Shown: piece by piece, positions 1 to 8,275 of the stretch
Numbering within the stretch: position 1 is the first letter of the stretch
Layout: each line of letters opens with the position of its first letter
NCBI GenBank assembly: GCA_045546315.1
Contig: JAZQCN010000036.1
Location: 124,001 to 188,000, forward strand
From: RGIG2041 sp045546315
GTDB lineage: Bacteria > Bacillota > Clostridia > UBA1381 > UMGS1253
Direction of reading: 5' to 3'
Length of the DNA stretch: 64,000 nt
Position numbers and translations under genes: made by a program
The notes under the pieces: model-generated
What the model was told of the DNA's origin: nothing
The model's database searches: none
Seen by the model: the letters and a program-made list of their open reading frames with translations, nothing else

Positions 1-714
1 CGGTGTATAAACCACTTTAAAATCATCACCCAAGGTCTTAAATACCTCCGGGTTAATGCTCTGCGCATAAACTGCATCTAAAAATGCCGCATCGACCTCT
101 GCGCCGATCTTTTCCAAAAGCGGACTTTTCTCAAATTCCGCATCGGAAATCACCTTTACATCTTCAAAAATATCACAGCTGTTGACAACCTCCACGATTA
201 CATCGCTTGCCTCCGGCGGGAACTGCGCACCATCACTGCCATATGCCTTAAAGCCGTTGTACTCCTTCGGATTGTGGCTCGCCGTAATCATAACGCCGGC
301 AGCCGCCTTGTAGTAGCGAATGCCGAACGATACCTCCGGTGTCGCGTGAATCTGCTCAAACAGATACGCCTTGATACCGTTGGCAATCAATACTTTTGCT
401 GTTTCCTTCGCAAAGGCATCGGAGAAATAGCGCGTATCATAGCCGATCACAACGCCGTCTGTCGCCTTGCCGGAATCAAGCACATATTTGGCAAGTCCCT
501 GTGCCGCACGGCGCACGGTGTAGATGTTCATGCGGTTTGTACCCGCACCCAAAAGCCCGCGCATACCGCCCGTACCGAACTCCAGATCGCGGTAAAAGCG
601 CTCCTCGATTTCCTTTGCATCGCCGGAAAGCTTTTCAAGCTCTGCCTTTGTTTCGGCATCCAGCTTATCACTTGCAAGCCAGTAGCTGTATAATTCTTCT
701 GCTGTTTTTCTCAT
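1..714 (-). CDS. pgcA: Alpha-phosphoglucomutase / phospho-sugar mutase (N-terminal part; gene runs off the window)
   Basis: Interconverts glucose-1-phosphate and glucose-6-phosphate in the cytoplasm. 238 codons are visible; the family is usually about 575-580 residues, so the C-terminal 60% lies beyond position 1. The N-terminus reads as the standard family start, with the FGTGGMRG segment near residue 50. The phosphoserine loop TASHNP has its Ser at residue 146, followed by the family segment EYNGFK. The ATG at 712-714 is preceded by AGAAAGGAAG. The upstream side carries repeats rather than a neighbouring gene, so operon context is unknown. Family assignment is firm; exact hexose specificity (glucose or mannose) is inferred from similarity to PgcA. 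Confidence 0.9.
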   Translation of the reverse strand, partial: MRKTAEELYSYWLASDKLDAETKAELEKLSGDAKEIEERFYRDLEFGTGGMRGLLGAGTNRMNIYTVRRAAQGLAKYVLDSGKATDGVVIGYDTRYFSDAFAKETAKVLIANGIKAYLFEQIHATPEVSFGIRYYKAAAGVMITASHNPKEYNGFKAYGSDGAQFPPEASDVIVEVVNSCDIFEDVKVISDAEFEKSPLLEKIGAEVDAAFLDAVYAQSINPEVFKTLGDDFKVVYTP

Positions 715-794
715 GCTGTTCTTCCTTTCTGTATGTATCTAATAATTCAAATTCAACGTACTGCCCCGGTAATCCTCTTTTTTATCTATGTCAC

Positions 795-820
795 GGACCG
801 TCGGGGACGCCGGTCCCTAC
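795..820 (+). repeat. REP-like hairpin with CCCTAC tag
   Basis: GGACCG (795-800) pairs with CGGTCC (811-816), and the 3' arm runs into CCCTAC, which reads GTAGGG at the 5' end on the other strand. This tag-plus-palindrome layout recurs at 17062-17087 and four times in 20792-20959 with different stem sequences. No ORF is associated with it. Confidence 0.6.
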
Positions 821-853
821 ATAGCATATGCAAATGTGTCAAGACGACAACTA

Positions 854-1086
854 CGCAATGCGCCAAAATTACCCATATGCGTTTTGAAAGCGGGAATTTG
901 GATGCAGTGCAAGGCAAAGTTGACGACACAGTACTCTGTGTACGGGTCGGCAACTTTAACGACGCAATGCGCCAAATTCACCCTGCTTCCTTTTGAAAGA
1001 GGGAATTTGGATGCAGTGCGAGGCGTAACCGAGGGCACAGTACGCATGTACGGGTCCGAGGTACAACGAAGCAATGCGCCAAATTC
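854..1086. repeat. Two full and one partial tandem copies of an about 87-bp imperfect palindrome
   Basis: Copies run 892-979 and 1001-1086, with a 3' fragment at 854-870. Each full copy begins GGGAATTTGGATGCAGTGC and ends GCAATGCGCCAAATTC, and these tips are nearly complementary, so each copy can fold into one long hairpin. The interiors differ: copy one has AAAGTTG pairing with CAACTTT, copy two has unrelated sequence in the same place. The minus strand stays open for 133 codons (817-1218), but the frame follows the repeat and has no convincing start, so I read it as a non-coding intergenic repeat. The rest of 715-1332 shows no gene. Confidence 0.7.
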
Positions 1087-1332
1087 ACCTTTCAAAAATA
1101 ACAAAAGGCAAAAACTATTTATAATATATATGCTCAAATACATTATACCAGATTTTGCATCCGGTGGCAACATTATTTTAGGGGGGAATGTTTTAAGGGG
1201 GGAAATGTATTTTCGCACTTATAAACAGCCTTTGCCGGGAAATATGCAATTGTAGGTTTTCTGTGATTTAATTGTACTACTGAACCTTTAAAATGGCAAT
1301 TAACAAAGTGTGAACATTCTGTTAATTTTGAT

Positions 1333-2046
1333 TTATGCACTCAGGAGTGCGCGCAGCTTTAAAAGCAGCTTTTTTTCCAGGCGTGATACCTGTACCTGGC
1401 TGATGCCGAGCTCGGCGGCAGTTTGGGATTGCGTTTGGTTTTGATAATAGCGCAGCGTTATTAAGCGCTTTTCACGCTCGGGCAGAGCCAAAACAAGCTC
1501 GTTTAAGGCAAGCCGGTCCAAAAGGTGCTCCTCTGTATCCGGCGCGGCAAGCGTGTCCATCAAGGCAAAGCCGCTTTCTGCATCCTCCGCTTGCAGATAC
1601 TGCATCGGGCGCAGCGCCTCCATCGCCAAAACGACCTCCTCCGGCTGCAGACCAAGCTTTAAAGCGACCTCGGAAACGGTGGGTGCTTCGCCGGTCAGTT
1701 TGGTTTGCTGTTCTGTAAAGCGGCGTACATTAAGCGCATTGGTTTTGATGCTTCTGCTGATGCGCAGCGCACCGTCATCGCGCAAATGCCGTTTAATTTC
1801 GCCCAAAATCACCGGCACGGCATAGGTCGAGAGTTTAACCCCGAAGCGAAAATCAAAGCGCTCCACCGCTTTTACAAGCCCGACACAGCCGATTTGAAAC
1901 AAATCCTCCATATCATAGCCCATATTTGCAAAGCGTTTGACCACACTGCCGACCAAGCCGATGTTTTCTTCCACAATCCGACTGCGCTCCTCCGGCGAAA
2001 ATGCACTCGTCGCGGTCGTGTCCTTCTCTGTCGTTTCCAAATACAT
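1333..2046 (-). CDS. sigF: RNA polymerase sporulation sigma factor SigF
   Basis: Forespore-specific sigma factor that starts compartmental gene expression after asymmetric division. 237 residues. Region 2 is seen at about 28-100 (DLFQIGCVGLVKAVERFD, then STYAVPVILGEIKRHLRDDG), region 3 at about 105-145 and a region 4 helix-turn-helix at about 185-235 (AAELGISQVQVSRLEKK). The ATG at 2046 is preceded by GGGAGG. It is the third gene of spoIIAA-spoIIAB-sigF, 22 bases after spoIIAB, which distinguishes it from the similar sigma-G. It is held inactive by SpoIIAB and released through SpoIIAA. I see no clear terminator after the stop. Confidence 0.96.
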   Translation of the reverse strand: MYLETTEKDTTATSAFSPEERSRIVEENIGLVGSVVKRFANMGYDMEDLFQIGCVGLVKAVERFDFRFGVKLSTYAVPVILGEIKRHLRDDGALRISRSIKTNALNVRRFTEQQTKLTGEAPTVSEVALKLGLQPEEVVLAMEALRPMQYLQAEDAESGFALMDTLAAPDTEEHLLDRLALNELVLALPEREKRLITLRYYQNQTQSQTAAELGISQVQVSRLEKKLLLKLRALLSA

Positions 2047-2068
2047 GCACTTCGCCTCCCGCTTTACT

Positions 2069-2533
2069 TTATCCCTCTGCCGCCCGCACAGAAAACAAGC
2101 TGCCGACCTTATCCGGCAGACGCAGCTGTTTTTCCAGAATTACGGTTGTCCCTTCCATAAGCACGCTATGTACCTTCACCGAATCCATAAAGGCCTCCAT
2201 AACCGTAAAGCCCATACCGGAGCGCTCCGATTCCGGCTTGCCCGTGTACAAAGGCTCCATTGCCTGCCGCACATCAGCAATACCGGCACCTGTATCTGTG
2301 ACGCTGACCTTGACATAGCGCTCCTCCGTTATGCAGTGCACCTCCACTGTCCCTTCGCGCCCGTCATAGCCGTGCACAATTGCGTTGGTCACCGCTTCGG
2401 AAAGCGCAGTTTTGATATCCGAAAGCTCCTCTAAGGTCGGGTCGAGCGGCATAATAAAGGCAGCGACTGCCGTTCGGGCAAAGGCTTCGTTTGCAGAATG
2501 TGCCGCAAAGCACAGATGCATTTCATTTTTCAT
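2069..2533 (-). CDS. spoIIAB: Anti-sigma-F factor and serine kinase SpoIIAB
   Basis: Binds and inhibits sigma-F in the predivisional cell and phosphorylates SpoIIAA on serine. 154 residues of GHKL ATPase fold. The N-box is visible as SEAVTNAIVHGY (about residues 45-56), the G1 box as DTGAGI (about 90-95) and a G2 box around RSGMGF (about 115). The start is preceded by an ideal AAGGAGG. It sits 14 bases after spoIIAA and 22 bases before sigF, the standard operon order. Confidence 0.96.
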   Translation of the reverse strand: MKNEMHLCFAAHSANEAFARTAVAAFIMPLDPTLEELSDIKTALSEAVTNAIVHGYDGREGTVEVHCITEERYVKVSVTDTGAGIADVRQAMEPLYTGKPESERSGMGFTVMEAFMDSVKVHSVLMEGTTVILEKQLRLPDKVGSLFSVRAAEG

Positions 2534-2547
2534 GTTCGCCGTCCTCC

Positions 2548-2883
2548 TTACACCTTCAAAAGTGCGTCATCCACCGTTTTTGCCCAATCCACCAGCTTAT
2601 AAATGCCGGAAAGACTCATCAGCCGATCCATCTGCTCCGACACGCCTGCAAGCACGATTTTCCCGTCCAGCGGGCGTACCATACGATATCTGCCCATAAT
2701 TAAGCCGATGCCGGAGCTGTCCATAAAATTCAAATCTTTAAAATCAAAGATGATGTGGTCGGCGCGTGTGCTTAAAAATGCGTCGTCGACATTTTGGCGG
2801 ATGCCGGCGGCGGTGTGATGGTCAATTTCCTGATCGAGGCGCACAATCAGTGCCCGGCGCTGCCCGTTATACTCTATTTTCAT
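2548..2883 (-). CDS. spoIIAA: Anti-sigma-F antagonist SpoIIAA (STAS domain)
   Basis: When unphosphorylated it binds SpoIIAB and frees sigma-F; the phosphatase SpoIIE reactivates it. 111 residues, one STAS domain. The regulated serine lies in MDSSGIGL (about residues 56-63), as in known SpoIIAA proteins. I start at the ATG at 2881-2883, which has AAGGATGAG just upstream and gives the normal length; an open extension of 32 codons upstream has no family similarity and would overlap the promoter hairpin. First gene of the spoIIA operon. Confidence 0.95.
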   Translation of the reverse strand: MKIEYNGQRRALIVRLDQEIDHHTAAGIRQNVDDAFLSTRADHIIFDFKDLNFMDSSGIGLIMGRYRMVRPLDGKIVLAGVSEQMDRLMSLSGIYKLVDWAKTVDDALLKV

Positions 2884-2937
2884 ATTTTGCTCATCCTTTC
2901 CGTCTATATGAAGCATTGTAGCACGCACAAAATGAAA

Positions 2938-2992
2938 AAAAGCGCTTATTCTGTCGTGGATCTGCTTTTCCATCGACAAAATAAGCGCTTTG
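2938..2992 (-). terminator. Rho-independent terminator after the secreted foldase gene
   Basis: On the minus strand AAAGCGCTTATTTTGTCG pairs with CGACAGAATAAGCGCTTT (one mismatch) across a 17-base loop, followed by a run of T. It lies 12 bases after the stop of the 3005-4306 gene and isolates spoIIAA from readthrough. It also contains the candidate sigma-H promoter. Confidence 0.85.
2946..2978 (-). promoter_or_regulatory. Candidate sigma-H promoter and Spo0A box for spoIIA, nested in the terminator
   Basis: Minus strand GATGGAAAA (2966-2974) matches the sigma-H -35 consensus RnAGGAWWW at 8 of 9 positions. After 11 bases comes ACAGAATAA (2946-2954), a full match to RnnGAATWW. TGTCGAT (2972-2978) matches the Spo0A box TGTCGAA at 6 of 7. 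spoIIA is a known sigma-H and Spo0A target in Bacillus; here the site is inferred from sequence only. Confidence 0.65.
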
Positions 2993-3004
2993 CTTATTTA
3001 TTGT

Positions 3005-4306
3005 TTACATTAAATATTCTACTAAGGTTTCCATCGGCATCAAAAGCTCCACCGGATTCTTCTCCATCACATCCTGCGCCCATATACCGATTGCAATGGC
3101 TTTACATAACGCATACTGCTCTTCCCCCATCGCCGGCAAAGGCATGCGCTTGATGATATGATAGCCAAATATACTCTGCACAGGTGCGCTGATTTCGCCC
3201 ACCTGCAAAGCAATCACGCCGTTATAAAACTCATCGACCATTTCTTCGGCAGTAAATACATAGCCATCCGGATTTGCTTGCATACCGCCGTCTTGCGAAT
3301 ACTGCTGCATCAACGCATCAAAATCTGCGCCGTCTGCGAGCTGTGCACACAAATCCTTTGCAAGTGCTTGAGCTGCAAGCTTTTCCTCGTCCGAAAGCGC
3401 TGCGCCACTTTGCAAGTCCACCGTCGGAATCAAAATATGCTTTGCACACAGATAGTATTCTTCGTAAATCTTTTGCAGCGCTTCTGCGCCAATTATGGAT
3501 TCTGCCTTCGAGGAAATATCTATTGAAGTCGCCATCATCTCCAAAAAGAAAGCATAAACACCGGGCAGCGCACCGTACACAACATCATACGGTTCAAACT
3601 TAGACACTTCATCCTGTATTGCTTTAACTGCATCTGCCGAAAAACCGCCTTGCGCATAAATCAACGCATCATAAAGCGGTAAACACTGGCTATAAACGAA
3701 TACGATTTCATCCACCAGCTGCTTTTCCAGAATTGCAATTTCCGCTTCCGTCGCACCGCTTTCCGGTGTCGGTATCCTGTTTTCGTGCATCAAATCATAT
3801 AGCAGTTTTACTTCCTCCAGGGTTACAACGCTATATTTGGAGCGCATAACCACCGGGCTGTCCGTAATATAAATCTGCTGTGTCGACGGCAAATACTTCA
3901 CAGTATAGCCAAATGTTTCCGTAATAAAGCGCAGCGGCACAAGCGTTCTGCCGTTTTGCTCTATTGCAGCAACATCCAGCGTAACACTTTCACCGTTTAC
4001 GGTTGCAAGGTTACTGCCGATTGTAAGCGCAATGTTAACCGCTTCCGTCGAAATCGTTGCTGTCTGCGTTGTATCGTCCCAGCCGACCTGCGCGCCGAAA
4101 TTCTCTGCAATCACACGCACCGGCACAAGCGTTCTGCCGTTTACGGTAAACGGTGCTGTTTCTATTTCCTGCCGTTTTATAACATGTCCATCATCCGGAT
4201 TAAAAGAAGATACCGTATTCTTTCCTACTTGCATTTCGACGCTCATCGCACTCGCCGTTACGCTAAGCATGCAAAAGCACAAAACCAATGCAAGAATTTT
4301 TCTCAT
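3005..4306 (-). CDS. Secreted PpiC-type peptidyl-prolyl isomerase with copper-amine-oxidase-N domain
   Basis: Likely an extracytoplasmic foldase. 433 residues: a signal peptide at 1-20 (hydrophobic LALVLCFCML, then SASAM-like cleavage region), a copper amine oxidase N-terminal-like domain at about 52-148 containing two NGRTLVPVR/NGRTLVPLR motifs, a helical linker, and a parvulin/PpiC rotamase domain at about 287-391 (AKHILIP at its start, GYHIIKR at its end). The NGRTLVPLR module is common on clostridial surface proteins, where it is thought to attach to the wall or self-associate; that role is not shown here. Last gene before the terminator at 2938-2992 and 14 bases after the Cys-rich gene upstream. 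Confidence 0.85.
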   Translation of the reverse strand: MRKILALVLCFCMLSVTASAMSVEMQVGKNTVSSFNPDDGHVIKRQEIETAPFTVNGRTLVPVRVIAENFGAQVGWDDTTQTATISTEAVNIALTIGSNLATVNGESVTLDVAAIEQNGRTLVPLRFITETFGYTVKYLPSTQQIYITDSPVVMRSKYSVVTLEEVKLLYDLMHENRIPTPESGATEAEIAILEKQLVDEIVFVYSQCLPLYDALIYAQGGFSADAVKAIQDEVSKFEPYDVVYGALPGVYAFFLEMMATSIDISSKAESIIGAEALQKIYEEYYLCAKHILIPTVDLQSGAALSDEEKLAAQALAKDLCAQLADGADFDALMQQYSQDGGMQANPDGYVFTAEEMVDEFYNGVIALQVGEISAPVQSIFGYHIIKRMPLPAMGEEQYALCKAIAIGIWAQDVMEKNPVELLMPMETLVEYLM

Positions 4307-4320
4307 AGGTAGTTCACCTC

Positions 4321-4836
4321 TTAAAAGAATTTTCCGATTTCATCCAAAACATAAGACTGCTCAATCATGAAATCGCGCACATCCTTGTTTTTTAAAAGCA
4401 CACCAAAAATCAGCTTCACACGGCGCACAAACTCCGGTTCAAAATCCGTCATCCTGAAGGTTTGCGCCAGAGGACACATCGATTTTGCGCGCGGATCAAT
4501 GATAATTTCCGGCTTTCCGCCCTCCTTTAAATAAGGAATCAGCGGAAAAATGCGACACGACAGCGGTCGCAGCTTGCGATCACATGTGCCGTCACAAAGC
4601 AATATCGGCGCTGCCTTATCTGCATCACCGTATAAAAACGCCGAGGTTTCGATTTTCATCCAAGCCAAAGCCTTGCCTTTGTACATGCAGCTTTCACCCG
4701 GATACAGATACATCCCTGCTTCATCATCCTCACTAATGCAGCAAGCGCCGCTGCAGAGCTGACCGCAGTCCACCCTGAGCGGCGTTACATCGTCCAATAA
4801 GCGGTATATCCCTTCGTAGATATCGCTTGCTTTCAT
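4321..4836 (-). CDS. Cysteine-rich protein of unknown function
   Basis: I do not recognise a named family beyond small Cys-rich cytoplasmic proteins frequent in Clostridia. 171 residues with no signal peptide or membrane segment. Cysteines cluster as CGQLCSGACC near the N-terminus, then CDGTCDRKLRPLSC in the middle and one before PLAQ; the spacing suggests a metal site (iron-sulfur or zinc), which is inference. The ATG at 4836 is chosen, with AAAGG 12 bases upstream; a TTG at 4848 would overlap the preceding gene. It follows the PfkB kinase by four bases, so the two are probably cotranscribed. Confidence 0.7.
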   Translation of the reverse strand: MKASDIYEGIYRLLDDVTPLRVDCGQLCSGACCISEDDEAGMYLYPGESCMYKGKALAWMKIETSAFLYGDADKAAPILLCDGTCDRKLRPLSCRIFPLIPYLKEGGKPEIIIDPRAKSMCPLAQTFRMTDFEPEFVRRVKLIFGVLLKNKDVRDFMIEQSYVLDEIGKFF

Positions 4837-4840
4837 GCAA

Positions 4841-5782
4841 TCAACCAACCTTTGTAACTATAATTTCATCAACCTTGGCTGTCAAAGCCGCAAAGTCCAA
4901 TATTTCGGAAGCATGGCTCGTAACAACGGCCTGCGAAAATGCAGCTGCATAGCGCAGGGTATCCTCCATAGCACAGCCCTTCGTCTGCCCATAGATAAAG
5001 CCACTCAAAAACGCATCGCCTGCGCCGACCGTATTATAAACCGGCACATTCGGCACCTGCACCAGATACACGCTGCCGCCGCAAATTGCGATTGCACCGT
5101 CCGGCCCGCAGGAAACCAAAACATTGTCTACCCCACGCTCGTGAATGCGCTTTGCACATTCAATGATTTCATATCGATTTACCAGATGCACATCAAAGCT
5201 GTCCGAAAGCTCTTTTACATTCGGCTTAATCACATCCGGCTTTGCCTCCAGCGCCTCCAAAAGCGCTTTGCCGCTGCAATCCACAGCAACCTTCGCGCCG
5301 TTTTCGTGAATCACCTGCGTGAGCGTTTTGTAAATATCCGTCGGCATTTTATCCGACACGCGCCCGCTGAGCGCGATGTAGGCGCAATCCTTTGCCAGCT
5401 GTGCTGCCTTTTCGTGCAGCGCTGCAAGCTGCGCCTCTGTCGGGGTGCCTGCCTCCAGATTAATATCTGTATAAGTACTGTTTTTCAAATCCACAACCTT
5501 GATGTTGTTGCGAATCGGATAGTCCACCGGCAAAAAATCCGAGCGCACGCCGAACTTGTTGAGCTGGCTGATAAACACCGCGCGGTCCGGTCCGCCGATA
5601 AAGCCGAAGCACACCGACTCCAAGCCGCTCGCCGCTAAAAATTTTGCAACATTTACGCCCTTTGAACCGGGAATCGCCGCCGAATCCCGTGCACGATTGA
5701 CCTCGTTTAAGCAAAAATCATCAACATAGATTGTTCTGTCCATTGCCGGACTTAACGAAAGACCTGCAACTATTGTACGCAT
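4841..5782 (-). CDS. PfkB-family hexose-phosphate kinase (1-phosphofructokinase / tagatose-6-phosphate kinase type)
   Basis: Phosphorylates a phosphosugar with ATP, feeding glycolysis. 313 residues of ribokinase fold: the first PfkB signature region GSKGVNVAKFLAASG is near residue 40 and the second, NTVGAGDAFLSGF, near residue 245, including the catalytic Asp of GAGD. The overall pattern (start TIVAGLSLSPAMDRTI, PNVKELSDSF) is that of the FruK/LacC subgroup rather than ribokinase, but substrate cannot be settled. No fru PTS or lac genes are adjacent; neighbours are glyA (23 bases upstream) and the Cys-rich gene. The ATG at 5782 has GGGGAAGG upstream. Confidence 0.85.
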   Translation of the reverse strand: MRTIVAGLSLSPAMDRTIYVDDFCLNEVNRARDSAAIPGSKGVNVAKFLAASGLESVCFGFIGGPDRAVFISQLNKFGVRSDFLPVDYPIRNNIKVVDLKNSTYTDINLEAGTPTEAQLAALHEKAAQLAKDCAYIALSGRVSDKMPTDIYKTLTQVIHENGAKVAVDCSGKALLEALEAKPDVIKPNVKELSDSFDVHLVNRYEIIECAKRIHERGVDNVLVSCGPDGAIAICGGSVYLVQVPNVPVYNTVGAGDAFLSGFIYGQTKGCAMEDTLRYAAAFSQAVVTSHASEILDFAALTAKVDEIIVTKVG

Positions 5783-5805
5783 ACTGTCACCTTCCCCTGG
5801 CAAAC

Positions 5806-7041
5806 TTACGCTTCATATAACGGATGCTTCTTGCAAAGCGCTGCTACGCGCGCTTTGATTTCATCTGCACTTGCGCCGTCTGTTACGGCAAGCTTAATGA
5901 GCGCCGCAACTTCCTTCATATCTTCCTCTACAAAGCCGCGGGAGGTTACCGCCGGTGTGCCGATACGGATACCGCTGGTTACAAACGGACTCTGTGTATC
6001 AAACGGGATTGCATTCTTATTTACGGTAATACCGATTTCATCAAGCTTATGCTCTGCATCCTTACCGGTGATGTTCATCGGTGTCAAGTCAACGAGCATC
6101 AAGTGGTTGTCTGTACCGCCGCTTACAAGCTTAAAGCCTTCTGCTACGAGTGCATCCGCCAGCGCAGCCGCATTTTTTACAATCTGTGCCTGATAAGCTT
6201 TAAATTCATCGGAAAGGGCTTCCTTAAAGCATACTGCTTTCGATGCAATGACATGCATCAAAGGACCGCCCTGGATTCCCGGGAACAATGCCTTGTTAAT
6301 CTTTGCTGCATGCTCTTCTTTACAGAGAATCAAGCCGCCGCGCGGACCGCGAAGTGTCTTATGTGTTGTCGTGGTTACGAAATCCGCATGCGGTACCGGA
6401 TTCGGATGCAAGCCTGCTGCAACCAAGCCGGCAATATGCGCCATATCTACCATAAAGTATGCACCGACTTCCTTTGCAATTTCTGCAAAGCGCGCAAAAT
6501 CAATCGTTCTCGGATATGCAGAAGCACCTGCCAAAATCAGCTTCGGCTTGCACTCAAGCGCGAGACGGCGAACCTCATCGTAATCAATTACGTTTTCGCC
6601 TTCGTTTACGCCATACGGCACGATGTTAAAGTATTTACCGGAAATATTCACCGGGCTGCCGTGGCTTAAGTGACCGCCATGTGCAAGACTCATACTCAAA
6701 ACGGTGTCGCCTGGCTCCAGAACGGAGAAGAACACCGTCAGGTTTGCCTGTGCACCGGAGTGCGGCTGTACATTGGCGTGGTCTGCGCCAAACACCTGCT
6801 TTGCGCGTTCAATTGCCAAGTTTTCCACAACGTCTACATATTCGCAGCCACCGTAGTAGCGCTTACCCGGATAGCCCTCTGCATATTTATTGGTCAGCGG
6901 TGTACCCATCGCTTCCATAACAGCTTCGCTTACAAAGTTTTCCGAAGCAATCAATTCAATCTTGTTCTGCTGACGGGAAAGCTCCTGCATAATCGCAGCA
7001 TGCACTTCCGGGTCTGCGTGTTTTACCTTATTAAACTCCAT
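5806..7041 (-). CDS. glyA: Serine hydroxymethyltransferase
   Basis: PLP enzyme that converts serine and tetrahydrofolate to glycine and methylene-tetrahydrofolate, the main one-carbon source. 411 residues, full length for bacterial GlyA. The PLP lysine is K228 within TTTTHKTLRGPRGG; the SENF segment near residue 34 and NKYAEGYPGKRYYGG near 51 are also present. It appears to lead a minus-strand operon with the PfkB kinase, the Cys-rich gene and the foldase. A sigma-A promoter is visible at 7076-7104. I looked for a glycine or other riboswitch upstream and saw none. Confidence 0.97.
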   Translation of the reverse strand: MEFNKVKHADPEVHAAIMQELSRQQNKIELIASENFVSEAVMEAMGTPLTNKYAEGYPGKRYYGGCEYVDVVENLAIERAKQVFGADHANVQPHSGAQANLTVFFSVLEPGDTVLSMSLAHGGHLSHGSPVNISGKYFNIVPYGVNEGENVIDYDEVRRLALECKPKLILAGASAYPRTIDFARFAEIAKEVGAYFMVDMAHIAGLVAAGLHPNPVPHADFVTTTTHKTLRGPRGGLILCKEEHAAKINKALFPGIQGGPLMHVIASKAVCFKEALSDEFKAYQAQIVKNAAALADALVAEGFKLVSGGTDNHLMLVDLTPMNITGKDAEHKLDEIGITVNKNAIPFDTQSPFVTSGIRIGTPAVTSRGFVEEDMKEVAALIKLAVTDGASADEIKARVAALCKKHPLYEA

Positions 7042-7075
7042 TGTATAACACTCCTTAATATTTATAGATAGATAT

Positions 7076-7104
7076 ATTATACAGTATTCTTATAATTTAA
7101 GCAA
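7076..7104 (-). promoter_or_regulatory. Sigma-A promoter of glyA
   Basis: On the minus strand TTGCTT (7099-7104), 17-base spacer, TATAAT (7076-7081) preceded by TG (extended -10). It lies 35 bases upstream of the glyA start. Confidence 0.7.
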
Positions 7105-7167
7105 GCCTTTTTGCATTTCTTTGCCATATATTGTATTTGTACTGATTTTTTAACAAACACATCTCAC

Positions 7168-8274
7168 TCAGTCTACCTCTACATCTTTTGTAAAGAAATC
7201 AGCATAAGTTTTACTACCGCTCGGGAATGGCGCATAATTCACCAGCGCCGGCACGTGTGAAACCTCAAAGCGGTCATTGTCCAATCTGACCAGCGTGCCG
7301 CCGAGCTGCCCCGGCAAATGAGAATCATACTGCCCTGTTTTCAGGCCGAATACCCAGCGGATATTTTTATATGTGATGCAGGTATTGATTCTGTGCACAT
7401 GGCCGACAAATACGCCATCCACGTTACACGCCTGCGCAAAGTCCATAAAACCGGGCACTTCGATAGAATGTACCACCTGCGGCATTTGCTTTGAACCGAA
7501 GTCGCCGTCCTTTGCCTCCACATCGACGCCAATCTGATAAAATCCATCGTCATCCGTCACATAGCCCTTTGCCTTCGCCGCTTCGGTAAATTCCATCGTC
7601 GGATGATGGCAGCATACAAACGCCGGCACGCTTCTGCCCTGATTTTGACTAATGCGCACCGTATTTTTTCTGACCATTTCCAGCTGATCCGGATACAAAC
7701 CGCTTGCACATTGCCCTTTGCAGCCGTGCGAGTCCAGCATATGCAACACACGGACAAGTTCGTCACCAACTGCCACGCCGACCGTATAGTTGCCGTTACC
7801 CGTCACATTGCCGCGGCAAAACAGACAATTTTTTGCCTTTTCAAGCATCGAGCATTGCCAATCTATACCCATATAAGATTCGTTGTCGTGATTACCGAAC
7901 ACCGGCGCCCACGGAATCCCAAGAGAACCCATAAAATCGCAAAACAGTTCAAAACTGGTACCTGCATCGTCGAACGAACCGTAGATCAAGTCACCCGTGA
8001 TAAAAATCAGATCCGGTCTTGTCTGCGCAACCAAAGAACGAATATGCGTAAACACATTCTGCTCAATCATTTCCGGTTGCCATGCAAGAATCTGATCCAG
8101 CGGTATTCTGTCCGGCGTACGGCGCTGCAGCGCATCAATCACCTGCATATCCGTAAGCTGCAATAATCGGATAGTTGTGTTCTTTCTCTCCTCCGGCAAA
8201 CGCACTACCACATCGCAACCGTCAAAACCGTCCGGGTTATGCAGAATTTCCGTCAATTCAATCGCATTGCTCAT
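7168..8274 (-). CDS. Calcineurin-like metallophosphoesterase
   Basis: Predicted dinuclear-metal phosphohydrolase. 368 residues. Metal motifs are in the normal order: GDLIYG, GNHDNES, CCHHPTMEF and GHVHRIN. In the first motif the usual D-x-H reads TDMQ, so one metal ligand His is replaced by Gln. No signal peptide, so cytoplasmic. It begins one base after the stop of the NagA-type deacetylase gene, with its ribosome site inside that gene's end, so translational coupling is likely and a role in amino-sugar or cell-wall-derived phosphate turnover is possible but unproven. Confidence 0.85.
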   Translation of the reverse strand: MSNAIELTEILHNPDGFDGCDVVVRLPEERKNTTIRLLQLTDMQVIDALQRRTPDRIPLDQILAWQPEMIEQNVFTHIRSLVAQTRPDLIFITGDLIYGSFDDAGTSFELFCDFMGSLGIPWAPVFGNHDNESYMGIDWQCSMLEKAKNCLFCRGNVTGNGNYTVGVAVGDELVRVLHMLDSHGCKGQCASGLYPDQLEMVRKNTVRISQNQGRSVPAFVCCHHPTMEFTEAAKAKGYVTDDDGFYQIGVDVEAKDGDFGSKQMPQVVHSIEVPGFMDFAQACNVDGVFVGHVHRINTCITYKNIRWVFGLKTGQYDSHLPGQLGGTLVRLDNDRFEVSHVPALVNYAPFPSGSKTYADFFTKDVEVD

Positions 8275-8275
8275 C

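Noticed and set aside
892..1086. Possible CRISPR-like direct repeats
   Set aside because: Only two full copies of about 87 bases with diverged interiors and a 21-base gap; no spacer-repeat periodicity and no cas genes.
817..1218. 133-codon minus-strand frame in the upstream repeat block
   Set aside because: The frame is produced by tandem palindromic repeats; no ribosome site or domain; probably a recurrent false ORF.
4835..5638. 267-codon plus-strand frame opposite the PfkB kinase
   Set aside because: Shadow frame; the minus strand carries full kinase signatures and a good ribosome site.
5824..6669. 281-codon plus-strand frame opposite glyA
   Set aside because: Cys/Arg/Tyr-rich translation typical of antisense to a conserved gene; glyA is unambiguous.
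7042..7167. Possible glycine or other riboswitch before glyA
   Set aside because: The leader after the predicted start is only about 27 bases; no conserved riboswitch core seen.
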